From Physcia stellaris (Eukaryota; Ascomycota; Lecanoromycetes; Caliciales; Physciaceae): 64,000 nt of DNA. Both the position numbers and the translations under genes were made by a program. Positions 35,481 through 46,759 of the stretch are shown piece after piece. Every line of letters starts with the position of its first letter. Position 1 is the first letter of the stretch. Where the stretch lies: assembly GCA_018902385.1 (NCBI GenBank), contig JABSSW010000018.1:682001-746000 (forward strand), written 5' to 3'. The notes beneath the pieces are model-generated. The model made no database searches and was not told the origin of the DNA. It was given only the letters and a program-made list of their open reading frames with translations.

Positions 35481-36197
35481 TTAGCCGTGGACATTAAAAG
35501 TCGGATCCAAGCCCACAGGAATACCACCCCCACCCCCACCCCCGTCCCCAAAATACCACATATCATGCCCTGCCTGCCCCACGAGAAAAAAAATGAAATA
35601 TATCGATCCAATCGCTACATTATGATACACAACGTATCTGAAATCTGCGAATCCCCTTTTAACTTCATCTGTAAACTGTCTCAAAAGCTCCTCGCAGAAG
35701 TTCCAAGGTACAGCAGTCGTTGGTGAATGGACGATAATTTGTATGGAGCCAGAGGTGATGATGAAAGTCTTGACAGGAGGTTGCCGGGACCAGCTAGATT
35801 TCAAGATCAGGTGGATCTTCACTAGGGTGGTCAAGAGGTTACGCAATCCGTTGGAAAATGCTGCGAAGGCGACGGAGCGCAATATCAATTGTCGGTCTAT
35901 GACCCTTAGGTCGAATGCCTGGCGGGGTCGGACAGCTGGACTGTTGGAGCTGTGAACTACAAGGACATCGGTGGAGCGTTCCGGCGTTGAGCCGAAAACC
36001 CTCTTTCCATTTCGTAAATCGCTTCCCGTCGGGATGTCTCTGACGAGAGCTGGTCGAGTAGTGCCCCCGACGGCATAAGTGAAGTCTCGTCTTATATTTG
36101 CATCCGTAGTCGGCTGGGTCAGATATGAGAGTTGTAGTGGCATCGAAAAGGTGAAGCTACTGAACAATCCCAGGTAGATAATCTTCATGATGAGCAT
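35481..36197 (-). CDS. Secreted orphan protein (family A, one-unit form)
   Basis: Single exon, 238 residues (235 if started at the Met at 36188). Signal peptide MKIIYLGLFSSFTFSMPLQL. After a ~75-residue variable region comes one copy of the pattern seen in the proteins at 26309 and 37800: LRVIDRQLILRS, GLRNLLTTLVKIHL, SGSIQIIVHSP, CEELLRQFTDEVKRGFADF, YHNVAIGSIYFIFF. It ends with a run of seven glycines from a (CCA/CCC)n-like tract at 35522-35545. No known domain. The repeated pattern in three nearby secreted proteins supports a real gene. A TATA-like element is at 36291. Confidence 0.65.
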   Translation of the reverse strand: MLIMKIIYLGLFSSFTFSMPLQLSYLTQPTTDANIRRDFTYAVGGTTRPALVRDIPTGSDLRNGKRVFGSTPERSTDVLVVHSSNSPAVRPRQAFDLRVIDRQLILRSVAFAAFSNGLRNLLTTLVKIHLILKSSWSRQPPVKTFIITSGSIQIIVHSPTTAVPWNFCEELLRQFTDEVKRGFADFRYVVYHNVAIGSIYFIFFLVGQAGHDMWYFGDGGGGGGGIPVGLDPTFNVHG

Positions 36198-37799
36198 GCC
36201 GGGCGTATGCAGCCTGCATGTATGCAGGATGACCTGGACAAACCCTGTAGTTTCGAAAGTAGAAAATGGTCGACTACGCAGGACGATCTGCTTTTATATG
36301 CAGTACGGCGGCTCGCACGGGTATCGGCAGTACAGCCGCTCTCGTATATTATTAGCAATAACCCTATCCTCGACTCTTTTAGAGGATACGCTAAGTCTGA
36401 TGAGACTTGGCACTGGGCTTGGCGCGTTGCGATGTCAGCACTCCCACCAACGAACCAAGCAATGAGACAATGATGCAACCATATGATGTTTCAACCCACA
36501 CAAAGAACTGTCCATCAGCGCTTTACATTAATGACTACCATGAATCGCGCATGTATCGTGTGTGGCTCCGCCACATCTCGTGGAAAATTAAACACTCTCC
36601 CAACAGAATCGAATTACTTGTGCGCCTGCAAATGTTTGTTGGCTGCGATAACTGCACCGATAATGTATCTTTTCTTTTTTTTTAAAAGGCCGGAGATGGG
36701 CTCGATGCTGCAATACGAATCTGGCCTGTTGCCGATTACGGAGTATGTTTACGAGACTACTTATCCCTTACACCACCAGACACTGGTATGGCACCTTTTT
36801 TTCAGTTAAGGGTCCAGGTGAGACGTGGCCCGAGACCAGCTCCGAGACGCGATCCCAGTGCACTGAACCTCGATGGGCGGTAACCAATCTCTAGGCGGCC
36901 TCCGGGCGCCAAAAAACACCAGTGCAAGGGATACCCGACAGCACGAGTGGCGGGAGATTGTAGTAAGAAAAACAAAAGGAATAAAACAAAAATATGCTGC
37001 TGACAGATTGGGGCTGTGAGAGTCCCGAGCCATGAGACTATGGCGATTGAATTCCCTGTTCTATTACATCAGATCATTAGTCCACGATCACAGGCGAGCT
37101 GTCCGGCATGCTAGGCCATGAACTGCCAATTCTCGTGGCAATTAATCGATAAAGAAGAGATGCTGACAAGTCGTTATTTCTATTGTATTGCCGTTCTTTT
37201 CACGATCTTTTGTCCTCAATCTTGAACGTTCCAAATGCTTGATAGAAGATACATCAACAGCTCATTAGCTCGGCTTGAAAGAAATGCTGTCGCCGCCGTG
37301 TATCAACAGGATAAGTGCTGCGAGAACAGTGTTTGCATTAGATCACCGTGGTCAGGTGCAGTCTGGCCAGCCGCCAAATTTTCGCATGAAGGACGATGAC
37401 AGAAGTTAGCTAGCGATTGAAAGGAGAAGGCCGAGAACATTGCTTTTGCCTTTATAGCATGAATTAAACTGCCCCCAAGAGCCTCCAACAAGTCCCGTGA
37501 TGGATTGGAATGGACACTAGAAGTCAATACGTATCCAAGAACCCGATAGAAATATACAAAATAGTCTTTTCCAGCAATCATCCCGTTGCGTCAGACACCA
37601 TTATGCGTCTCCGCGGATGATATTATTATATTTCCGCAATGCCGAGAAGACTTCCATTGGCGATCGCGCCAGAAGTTTTATACGCGGACCATAGAACATG
37701 CACGTCGATGGCAGACAGTGATGCATATGCACCATTGCTCATTGAACTTGTTTCAAAGATAATTGAACGAATAAATCAGAAAACATTATCGCCGCAGTA
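36198..37799. other. Intergenic
   Basis: 1.6 kb between divergent secreted-protein genes. No recognisable gene or repeat apart from the TATA-like site. Confidence 0.45.
36291..36300 (-). promoter_or_regulatory. TATA-like element
   Basis: Reverse complement CATATAAAAG lies about 95-105 bp before the start codon(s) of the secreted orphan gene ending at 35481. Confidence 0.4.
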
Positions 37800-38804
37800 A
37801 TGCAGTCCATATACCTCAACTTCGTAGTATGGGTAACAGCAAGTTTATTCTTCACGGCAGCAAAGCCTCTCACCCTCTCGCACCCCAAACACCTAACAGC
37901 AAGAATCCCCGTGCACCAACCGCAAGACATCGATGTCCAAATAGGCGGAGCTCCCGCCTACACCCTTCCGCAAAAAAACACAATCCTTTTCTTTCACATA
38001 ATTCAGCTAGAGATCTACAGAGACACACTCACGCGCGGCGGTGACGCCGTCCTCACAGAATCAGTATGGAAACGTAAATGGGGCGGCCTGACACTGCGAG
38101 TCCAACCTGCTCTCCCATCCACCACGACTTGGGCGGATGTGCTGTTCGGACTACAGAAGATTCTTCAGCATATGATAGACCCTGACGAACCGGAGGGATT
38201 CCGGGAGTCGAATTGGCGAGTTGGTCGTCGAGAGCCGGGAGCGCCTTATGAAAGCATGGTGACGGTCGCAATGGTGGACCTGTATCGTGATTTACCCGAA
38301 TCTTCGCTGCAAACCCCGGCTCCGTTGACCAACACTTCTTTCAATAATTCAGGACCGTTATCTGCACCTTTTGTTGTCCCGACAACAAAATTAACCCTCT
38401 TGATAGGGCCCCACGGCGCCGACCTGAAGCGCTCACCCGTCGTTCAGTCCCTGGATGGCTTGATCAGCGATGCTTGGCGCAGAGTAGCCATCAATGGGCG
38501 AGCAGCCAAACTCGTGTCAATAACCTTTGGGAGTCGGCATCCGGATGAGATGTTCTGGGGGATCATACGGCCGCGGAGGAACGAAGCTGGTTCGCTATTT
38601 ACCGAGTCAGATCTCGTGGAGACGACTGTTGGGATTGTTTATTACATGGTGCAGCATGGGTTTTATGCAACGAAAGTTACCGTGGCGAGATCGGATGAGA
38701 GGGGAAGAAGAACTGTGATTGGGGAGGTTGAGATAACGGCTGGGCAGATGCCGAGGACTGAACCGATGGATTCTATGAACGCTTCGTTGATGAAGATCAG
38801 TTAA
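37800..38804 (+). CDS. Secreted orphan protein (family A, two-unit form)
   Basis: Single exon, 334 residues. Signal peptide MQSIYLNFVVWVTASLFFTA. Two similarly built segments follow: LTLRVQPALP with ADVLFGLQKILQHMID and YESMVTVAMVDLYRDL, then TKLTLLIGPHGADL, SLDGLISDAW, and ESDLVETTVGIVYYMVQHGF with TVIGEVEIT. The segment order and hydrophobic spacing match the proteins at 26309 and 35481. There are no conserved Cys pairs and no enzyme motif. Probably extracellular, function unknown. Confidence 0.68.
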   Translation: MQSIYLNFVVWVTASLFFTAAKPLTLSHPKHLTARIPVHQPQDIDVQIGGAPAYTLPQKNTILFFHIIQLEIYRDTLTRGGDAVLTESVWKRKWGGLTLRVQPALPSTTTWADVLFGLQKILQHMIDPDEPEGFRESNWRVGRREPGAPYESMVTVAMVDLYRDLPESSLQTPAPLTNTSFNNSGPLSAPFVVPTTKLTLLIGPHGADLKRSPVVQSLDGLISDAWRRVAINGRAAKLVSITFGSRHPDEMFWGIIRPRRNEAGSLFTESDLVETTVGIVYYMVQHGFYATKVTVARSDERGRRTVIGEVEITAGQMPRTEPMDSMNASLMKIS

Positions 38805-39353
38805 CGATATGATTTGCAGAGACAGGCATTCAGCGTGGAAAACTTACTTACGAATTCATAGCATCATCCTATACTCTCGAGGTACCAAGGCGGGACTCAG
38901 GGCCCCCATCATTGCAATGAGATAAGGGTGACGGCCCTAAGAGTCCAACACATCTGGTGCAAGCTCGTCACAGTCGAAGATTTTTCCGTCCTAAGCAGTA
39001 ACAGGATTGAATAAGGCATGAATGAATTATCCCATCGTTTCACCTAGCTGTTGAGTTATAATGCAAGCAGCTCTCAGCCAGAAATAGGGAAATATTCAGA
39101 CACTCCCTGCCAGCATGGCTTTAAGGGACGCTCCACCAAAGCAATTCGAAGTGAGAATCAGGTGCAATGGCTTAGATCTCGACCATTGCATTACAATTTG
39201 GAGGGGAAGTCTAAGTCTAGATTGATTACAACCACGGACTGGACGCCAATGAAGGCTATCCTTTTTCCGATAATTCAAGCATGCTTCATCGTCAGCTCTC
39301 GCCCTCGTCTCTAACCCCCTCGACGTCTTGACTTGACAGTGATTCAAATCTGC
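38805..39353. other. Intergenic
   Basis: Convergent 3' ends; nothing recognisable. Confidence 0.5.
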
Positions 39354-41673
39354 TCACGATGTCCCTTTTTTGGTATTCCCATTAATATGCTTGGGCACGA
39401 ACTTCTTCTGCCGAAACGGTCTAATCACTCTGATTGAACACTTCTCATCTTTGCTAAACACCCGTAGCCCGACAACGCAGACTGCATTCCATGGATTATG
39501 CGCAAGCTCATCATCTTGGCGTTCCAATTCCCCTTGGGGCGTTTTTTCCTTGCCAGATTCATCGTCAGAAGCAGAATCAGAATCTGAGGTGTCCTTCTTA
39601 TCAGATTCATTGTCCTCCTCTACAGCACCTCTCGCCTCAGCCGATGATGAAGCATTGGCTGCGCCCGGGGTTTCGGCATCTGCAGGCGAATGGATTGCTA
39701 TCGCTTCGTTCGTCGTCGATTCTTTCGAAGCGTCAGGTGTGACTCCGACGGCAGAATCGTATGCTGGACTCTTTGCTCTTGAGACTATATTCATGTCCCC
39801 ACCGTCATGGGCCAAATCTGCCTCCTCGTCGTCCTCTTCTGTACCGGTGACCCTGCCTTTGGCATGTGCATAATCGTACGCGCGTCCTTGCTGTAAGACC
39901 TTCTCTGGTCGTTTTTTGTAATGGAGGCGTAGCACCCTCTCCGGGATCCCCTCTGCCTTCATCTCTTCTAAATCCTTGGTTTCTTCCCAGCGGCGGCGTG
40001 TGGCAGTGACCTTTATGCGTACCGAGTATTTGCCAGGAACGAGGCTTGGTAGATCGATATTAGCCGACAGCAGCTCCTTATCGGGTCTAATGCTACGTGA
40101 AATGTACTCTTCCTCGCCCTCGCTATACAAAAAGAGTTGTAGTGAGAAACCATATTCACCTCGCATGCTTTGAAAGTATCGGTCGTCGAGCCGGGACAAG
40201 ACAAGGATGACCGGGCTTTCCTGGTGAATCGTCACCCTGAATTCGGTCTGATTGATCTCCCCGGTAAAGGGCACATTTATTGTGGTCCATCGCTGTGTGA
40301 TTGTCCAACTGTCATCGAACAAGCGCGTTCGCCAAATTTCATCGAACTTATCGAGCATATCCTCATAGGACATCCAGAAGGCACCTTTATCATCGCTAAA
40401 TTGGTATTGGAGGTCCTTCATCATTTGAGGTGTCCATTGTTTGCTACCGTCACTCCATTCACCTTTGAATTCACCCATTTCGGACTGAGATGGATTCCAA
40501 GGATTTCGGAGCTTGACAAGCTTTTGTCCATTCTTTTCAACGGCGTCCAGAATGGCATACGTATGAAAACTAAGAATGCCACTTCTATCAGAAGGTGAAT
40601 CCACCTTAAGGAGTTCCTTATCCTGCCAGTTATCCCTAGACCCCGTGGTGCAGCTGAGTAGGACGTCCTTTTTGACATGACAAATGTCATCGTGCCAGCA
40701 TTTCTCCTTATCCAAGATGTCGCAGATAACAAGTCGGGAGGGAGCACCACCAGTAAGATCTTCGATACCTTCATGGGGATTACCGGTGTGAAGGGCCCTG
40801 TAGTCTCCATGCGCCTTGGCATAGGCTTTCTCGAGCAATGGCAGCCAAGTCTCGTTATCTTCCCGGCACTTTGCAAAATAAAGAGCCCGACTGCCTCGTT
40901 GCAGAGCGTCTCTGAACTTGCATTCACCGTCTCTGGAATTGTATATCTGGGCGAAGGTGTTTTTCTGGGTCCAAGTTGCCTCGTACCAGTCTGGTACAGC
41001 AATATAGAGCTTGTCGTCAATAATTGTGTGAAACCATTCACCATCTCTGTGAAAGACAAAGCCATAGACCCCTGTGACCTCATCGCGGGCAACGCACACC
41101 CTCTCTATAAGCCCTTCTATGTTGCTGATGCAGGTTATGGCAGTCATCAACCAACAGTCACCAAGAGGGCCCTGTGTAACAGCACTAGGAGAAGCACCGT
41201 TGACATAGAACTGAGGATTGGTGAATATATCCTACCCAATTAATACTTCCAGTCAGCACTCGGAATGATGAGACACAAGAATGAAAAGAACTTACAGGAA
41301 CACGCTTAGTCGATAGAGGATCCGCTTTATCTTCGGATTTGATGTCTATAGCGTCGAGACAGTCTCTCTTCTTGTCTTTCAAGTCGCTTTCAATGTCAAA
41401 ATCTTGATCCCGATACTTCTGATTGAGGCGACGGCACTCCATAGCGATCTTTTCCACCGCTTTCTTGCACGCGAGGGCGGCTTCATCATAGGAGACCGGT
41501 GCGCGTTTGATATTGTCCTTCTCGGCTAAGGCTTTGGTGGGTAATACGTTGTAGACTGTTCCAGGATGTTTCGTGTAAAAGCTTGCCCAGAAGCTATCCA
41601 CATTTGCTTGTCGTGGTTTGACCTCTGGCTTGGAAGCCTTGCGTTTGGTTTTCAGCTCTTCTTTTAAGGTCAT
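39354..41673 (-). CDS. Calpain-type cysteine protease
   Basis: Two exons, 41673-41296 and 41231-39354 (64-nt phase-0 intron), 751 residues. The catalytic triad is complete: Cys in QGPLGDCWLM, His in GILSFHTYAI, Asn in LVKLRNPWNP. Calpain landmarks include EKAYAKAHGDYRAL, LTGG, and QYQFSDDKGAFWMSYEDM. A C2-like domain III follows (SWTITQRWTTINVPF ... FRVTIHQESPVILVLSRLDD), then a long acidic, Ser-rich disordered region, and a short C-terminal domain ending with basic residues. No MIT domain precedes the protease, unlike PalB/Rim13 of the pH pathway, so this is a different fungal calpain. Intracellular, calcium dependence unproven. TATA-like sequence at 41782. Confidence 0.9.
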
Positions 41674-41781
41674 CGTACTTTGTGCTACGGGATGTGTAGT
41701 TCACCCTTTTTTCTCGTGGAAGTTTAGTAAGAAAAAGCTGATGGCTATAGGTTTATGAGGAGCTGGTGGGGTAGGCACCGC

Positions 41782-41791
41782 ATATTTATAG
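41782..41791 (-). promoter_or_regulatory. TATA-like element of the calpain gene
   Basis: Reverse complement CTATAAATAT about 110 bp before the ATG at 41673. Confidence 0.45.
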
Positions 41792-42869
41792 AGAAAAACA
41801 GCTCTTGGTTGTTCGATAGCCCTGTCAAGCTGTCAGTAACATTGCTGATGACACTCGCTATAACACAAATGTGACACGATACTTCACATGGGTGTAACAT
41901 AATACATGATGTGGCTGTGTTACTTGTATTATGATGATTCACAACCTGCCTGACAGTTATTACGCTTGGGGCTAGAAACAGACCTTGGATAGAAATCTGT
42001 CTCTGAAAAGCCATTAGCCGTCCTGATCTTCCCTACAAACTCCATATCTGTTTGCTTTCCTTGATGCATTACAAGGCCTAGAACTATATTGAGACTTTAG
42101 CTCAAAGACCCACTCTCAGCCGAGGGAATATTCTGAGTAGGCAGCGAGTACCACAGCTAAGAGTCAGGTCATCTACACACTAATACAGAAGGCAGTGGTT
42201 AAGCGCTGAGGTGACTCAATCACCAAACGTCAAATAAGTGACTTCACATATATGAATTGATTTCACTGTCTGTCAAGATCACAGCTTTCGATGAGTCAGG
42301 TTTCGCGATCGGTGATGTGGAGAGATTTAAGGTCGGCGTCGAAGGAAAGCTGCTTGGATGTGCCTGGTCCAGTAACGGCATGGAGCTTATGATCTGGGAA
42401 AGGTCTTGACCCATGTATAGTCGGGACCCGATTCATATCCGCTTAGATGGCGCAACAAATTATGTCAGACATTGTGAGGCCACAACTCCTGCACAGGCAC
42501 ACAGTTAGATGCCGACAAACATAAATCAGCTGTTCTATGAGCGGAACTGTCAAAAATGATCCAAGAAGAGCAGCTGGAATGGAAACCGAAAAGGGAATAA
42601 ATCGTCCAGGCCAGACATGGGTGCTGATGCAGGCATGACGAAATGAAAGGGGCTTGGAGGGGCCGACCTCCTGGTTAATAGGAGGTCAATATCCCATTCA
42701 TTCCATTTCCCATCTTTCGTCTCTTCTTTTCCCGCCCACTCATGCCTTGTCATTTGGCCTCCTTCGGCGTTTTCACCTCCTTTGGAGGCCTTTTCTTCGC
42801 TCCATAACCCAGTCGCAGAAGCAGAGATAGTAGCTAGGCTCTGAAAGCTACTTTGCTGAGCCACTATGC

Positions 42870-42953
42870 TCAGCAGGGGCCGCCTAGAGGCCGGCCATGC
42901 CCAAAAGGACTAGGGTTTTTGTACATAGCAACGAAAGAAGTACGCAGCATCAG
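42870..42953 (+). repeat. Dispersed repeat, copy 2
   Basis: Resembles 7957-8041: GAGGCCGG, GCCCAAAA, GGTTTTTGTACATAGCAACG and AAGTACGCAGCATCAG. Both copies are in the same orientation relative to the window. Downstream sequences diverge at once, so this may mark the end of an element. Confidence 0.55.
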
Positions 42954-43488
42954 GACGTGCATTTCAGTATGGCGCAACTTCATGCAATACGTTGCTCATC
43001 CTTATACCAAGCAGCACGCTGTTTGATTTATGAATCATATTGCGTGTTTGTTAATAAATTCTAAATCTGTTCTCGAAACGAATAGTCTTCGATCAAGTTT
43101 GAGTTTGCTGTCGAAGTAAGATGTTACAGCAAATTTATATAGAATAGTCATCAAAATTTGTCGCGCAAATTTCAGTAATTTCAACAGCAACTACAAAAAA
43201 GATCAATTTCGAAGATATGAAATCTCTTCTAACGAGATTTGGCAAAAGAATAGACACAAATTTTCTATTCTCATGTCATAATCATCTATCTGCATACTGA
43301 TATTGCAATTCGGACTCGTCATAACTGAAATCGCCAGCTTCATCAATATTTGTTTCTCCTATTTGAAACATTACTCGTCGATCACAGAATTCAACCATTC
43401 AGAAAATTTAACTATGTCTCTTCGTCCGCTGTGACGGAGTCATTGAAGATGTACCATAAATGAGAACTGGAACGAACTTACCCACTGT

Positions 43489-44915
43489 TCATTTTTTGTC
43501 CTGCTTACGCCTCTTTGACTCTGGTGCCTTCTTTCCCTGCCCCGTAGAATGAGCCCCTGACGTCTGCCTGGAACCACGTTCAGTTGATTTGGACGCATTC
43601 TCCGGATAGTTTTTTGAGACCTGTGGAGGACTGGAGGATCTAGACAGAGACACAGACGCAGACTTGGAGGTTGAGTCTCTATCATGCTTGCGGCCTGCGA
43701 GGGGGGCTAGAATATTGTCCCTTGTCTCTGGCGTCCATGGAGGAGGACCGCTCGATAATTCCCGACGTCTGCTTAAGCCTGAAGCTGCAGTGCTAGATCT
43801 AGAAGCAGACTGATAGCCCATAAAGGGATCATCACTCCCTATAGTCATCATTCTCGTAGGCTCTGGCTTCCTTGAAGCAGAGCGGCTGCGTTCCTGTCGC
43901 CTTGTCGGCTCTTCTGGAACTTCTGGTGGCTCCTCAGGTGCAAGGCTACTGTATCTAGATGACGGCGTAGAATTGATCAATAAGCTGCCCGATGAGGCTC
44001 TGTCTTCTCTTTGATGTTGGGCGAGTGATCCGCTTAGGTTCCTATACTGCTCGCTGCTTCGCTCGTTCTGAGAATTCAGGTTTTCCCGGGCAGTTATGTT
44101 CAAGCTGCGCAAACTTTCTTCTGTTGTTGTCACAGGATCGGTTGTAGTGGTATATGGATGATAGCCTTGTTGCCCTTGGCCGAGATATTGGGATTGCTGA
44201 GGATATTGAGGTTGCGAAGGATAGTGAGATTGCTGACGATACCCGGGCTGTTGAGAATTATGGCGATGTGTTGAGACTGCAGGATGTACGTCCTGGTGTG
44301 TCTGGTATGGTTGGTCTTGCTCAGGATAATGGGGATGTGGAGGAAGATGAGGTTGCTGACGATACCCGGATTGTTGAGGATTCTGACGATGTGTTGAGAC
44401 TGTGGGATGCACGTTCTGGTACGTCTGGTCTTGCTCGGTGGGTCCGACTTGTAGTTGATTTGTGCTCTGTCGCGGGTGTGTGGACCGGGATGTGGGATTT
44501 CTTATTAGGTGTGGATTCTCGGGCAATCCAGGCATCTGTAATCGGAATATCCGATGGAATGTGTCAAAAGAGGTGACAAAGCGTTCCCATTGATCTTCAC
44601 GGGATCCCACCATGGCCCAATGCCAAGACTCGGCATCCGAGCGATTTCTCCTTTTTCACTCTTGATGTAACGAGGTACCGCAGCAATCTTTGTACGAGGC
44701 CATGTCCTGGAACGAGCCCCGTGGAATAATTCGAAAGCATCAACGATCTCATTTGGAGTCCACCTAAGGTATTCAAACGCGTAATATATAAATTTTTGAT
44801 CTCGGAATGTCAGATCAGTACCCGTTGGATGCGTTATTAGATATTCAGTTCTGCCTCTATTGAATTTGTGTCCGAGCTTGCTGTAATGATCATCAGTACT
44901 TAGTTCCCGGGGCAT
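43489..44915 (-). CDS. SANT/Myb-like Gln/Pro-rich nuclear protein, frame change at a homopolymer
   Basis: The start MPRELSTDDHYSKLGHKFNR leads to a helix-rich segment (FRDQKFIYYAFEYLRWTPNE, then IVDAFELFHGARSRTWPRTK) resembling fungal SANT/Myb-like helix-turn-helix domains. The frame then shifts by one base at a run of five T on the plus strand (44652-44656). One extra base joins YIKSEK to a continuation RRNRSDAESWHWAMVGSRED. The rest (~370 residues) is disordered: a Gln/Pro/His-rich part with a ~40-residue tandem repeat (HPTVSTHRQNPQQSGYRQQ / HPAVSTHRHNSQQPGYRQQ), Ser-rich stretches, and a basic tail (KAPESKRRKQDKK) like a nuclear signal. A DNA-binding regulator is inferred from composition only. 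Confidence 0.55.
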
Positions 44916-45855
44916 TTTGATACTTCGAATTATGTTTTGCTGCTTTCTGGAGAGGAGCAGAGAAGGAGAGAAATATAGCAGATATTTATACATGATGGAT
45001 TGTTCGAAGCACAGGATATGAATAGATCATGATCGTGTTACTCACTTTCACGGTTATCGTGACGATGGGTTGGATGGCTTCTTTCGAGCGGATAATTTCT
45101 TCCACACAGACATGAATCGTGAATGGTAAGGATAATGATTACATAAAGATGAAGCTGTTCTCTGCTGCTCATTGCCCGCGGGTACCTGTATCGAGAGTAG
45201 ACTAGTGAAAATGAGTTGAGATGCACTGACCTTATTGTAGGATACGTTTGCCGCGTCTAAATCAGGGAGCATTCATTCTAATGAGGACTCTTTGAAATGA
45301 AGATGTACTAAGTCAGGACTGAGAAGTGTTCTTGAGTGATCGAGAGAGTTCTTCAGATGTATCTATAATAAATGATATCTTGAATTGACTTGTGTTCTGT
45401 GAACTGACGATGTGAAGAAAGTGAATTGTATATTGAAAGAATTGAGTGATTATCATCGCTATCATCGCATTAGTATGAATGACGATATTCTAGAAATAAA
45501 ACAGAAGTAAAAAGTGAGACAAATCTGTGTTCGAGTGTCAAGGCGCTCATTTCAAATAGTTGATTCATGCAACTGAATTCTGACGACAGTATTCGCGAAG
45601 ACTATACTTTTCGACATTCATTCACAGCACTCGCTTATGCGTTTTGCTCAATATTTCAACGACTTTGATTTGAAGTTTTCGTACAAGCTTTCTCAACGAT
45701 ATAGATACCAGCTCCCACAAAGCGACTAGTCTCAAACCTTTTTCCATCTCCATCGAAGTTGCTTGACACGGGCCAACTATGGTGACGAATTGCGCTAGCG
45801 CCTTTGATTTGTAATATCTCTGTAGCCATTATGCATGATCGTTCATCATCTAATC
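44916..45855. other. Intergenic
   Basis: Nothing recognisable. Confidence 0.45.
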
Positions 45856-46730
45856 TCAGCACATCTCTGCGATCCGTGTATCGTGCCGTTCCGGCATTTC
45901 CACCCGAGCGTCAGAGTCAAGTTCGCGATCAGGTTGTTCAAGTTCTACAGGCGGAGGGATATCTGCCACTTCTTCGTGAAAAGAATTTGTCTTCTCTTTC
46001 GAGTCAGGATTATTGGATCTGGCCATGGCCTCTAGCATTCGCTGCTGCTCTAAGCGAGCCTTTGCATTCCTTCTCCAGAGCAGGAAGACGACCAGCGCGA
46101 TTAGAAATGTCACTGCAAGTGCAGCGCCGGCGCCTATACCTGCCTTTACACCTGTTGAGAGACCGTTGCTAGGCTTGAGTGTTGAAGTGGGCGAAGCAGC
46201 GGTTGCCGCGGTTGGCGCAACTGCTGTCGACGAGGGTTGAGCGCTGGTCGTCAGCCGAGCTGTTGTTGAGGGAGTCGATGTGATAGTGACAATTGTGTAA
46301 AGTGGGAGATCCCGTTTTTGAAAAGCAACCTGAATAGGCTGACCAAACATAGGGATTGGACCCGATACAACTTCTTGTGTCAAGATAGCACCACTGCCTC
46401 GAGCAATTACTGTGGTCGGACCACTGGATTTTGGGTAGGTACTGAGGCAGCCCGCAAAAATCGTTGTGGTTATTGGCGTGATTTGTCGATTGTTTGTGAG
46501 TTTGGTTAAGTAAGTAAAATTACTGCCTATTGATCAGCAACATGTCGTGTTGTGTCGGTACAAGCGACCGAGCTCTGAGAACACTCACGACAAGCAGCAC
46601 ACATCCGTGGTCGTCGCGCCATTGACGACTTGAGCCGTTGTGCTGTAGCCGCGTGGACAGTGCCCCAGGCTAATGATCTGTGAGATGCTATGCCGGCCAT
46701 GGTTGCTAAAGCCAGATAGTAAGACGATAG
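45856..46730 (-). CDS. Single-pass surface protein with Ser/Thr-rich stalk
   Basis: 3' exon 46522-45856 and an upstream exon ending at 46589 (66-nt intron). The upstream exon encodes CPRGYSTTAQVVNGATTTDV then CC, which joins SNFTYLTKLTNNRQ. The 5' start is not resolved; the frame is open to about 46730. After the Cys-bearing ectodomain come a Ser/Thr/Pro stalk (SAQPSSTAVAPTAAT), one helix (GIGAGAALAVTFLIALVVFL) with LLWRRN stop-transfer, and an ~80-residue acidic cytosolic tail. The CPxGY...CC pattern and layout recall fungal surface sensors with Cys-bearing ectodomains, but no named domain is certain. A start upstream under the GT61 relic would make the two overlap. Confidence 0.65.
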
Positions 46731-46759
46731 TCAACTATTGCACTAATGCCTCATCTTTT

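Larger units (their letters stand above)
41674..43488. other. Intergenic with second dispersed repeat
   Basis: Holds the calpain promoter and the repeat at 42870-42953. A 104-codon minus frame at 42550-42864 (MAQQSSFQSLATISASATGL) ends just before the repeat; it has no recognised family and weak gene evidence. Confidence 0.4.

Noticed and set aside
42550-42864. 104-codon frame next to the dispersed repeat
   Set aside because: Low-information composition and no domain; could be chance.
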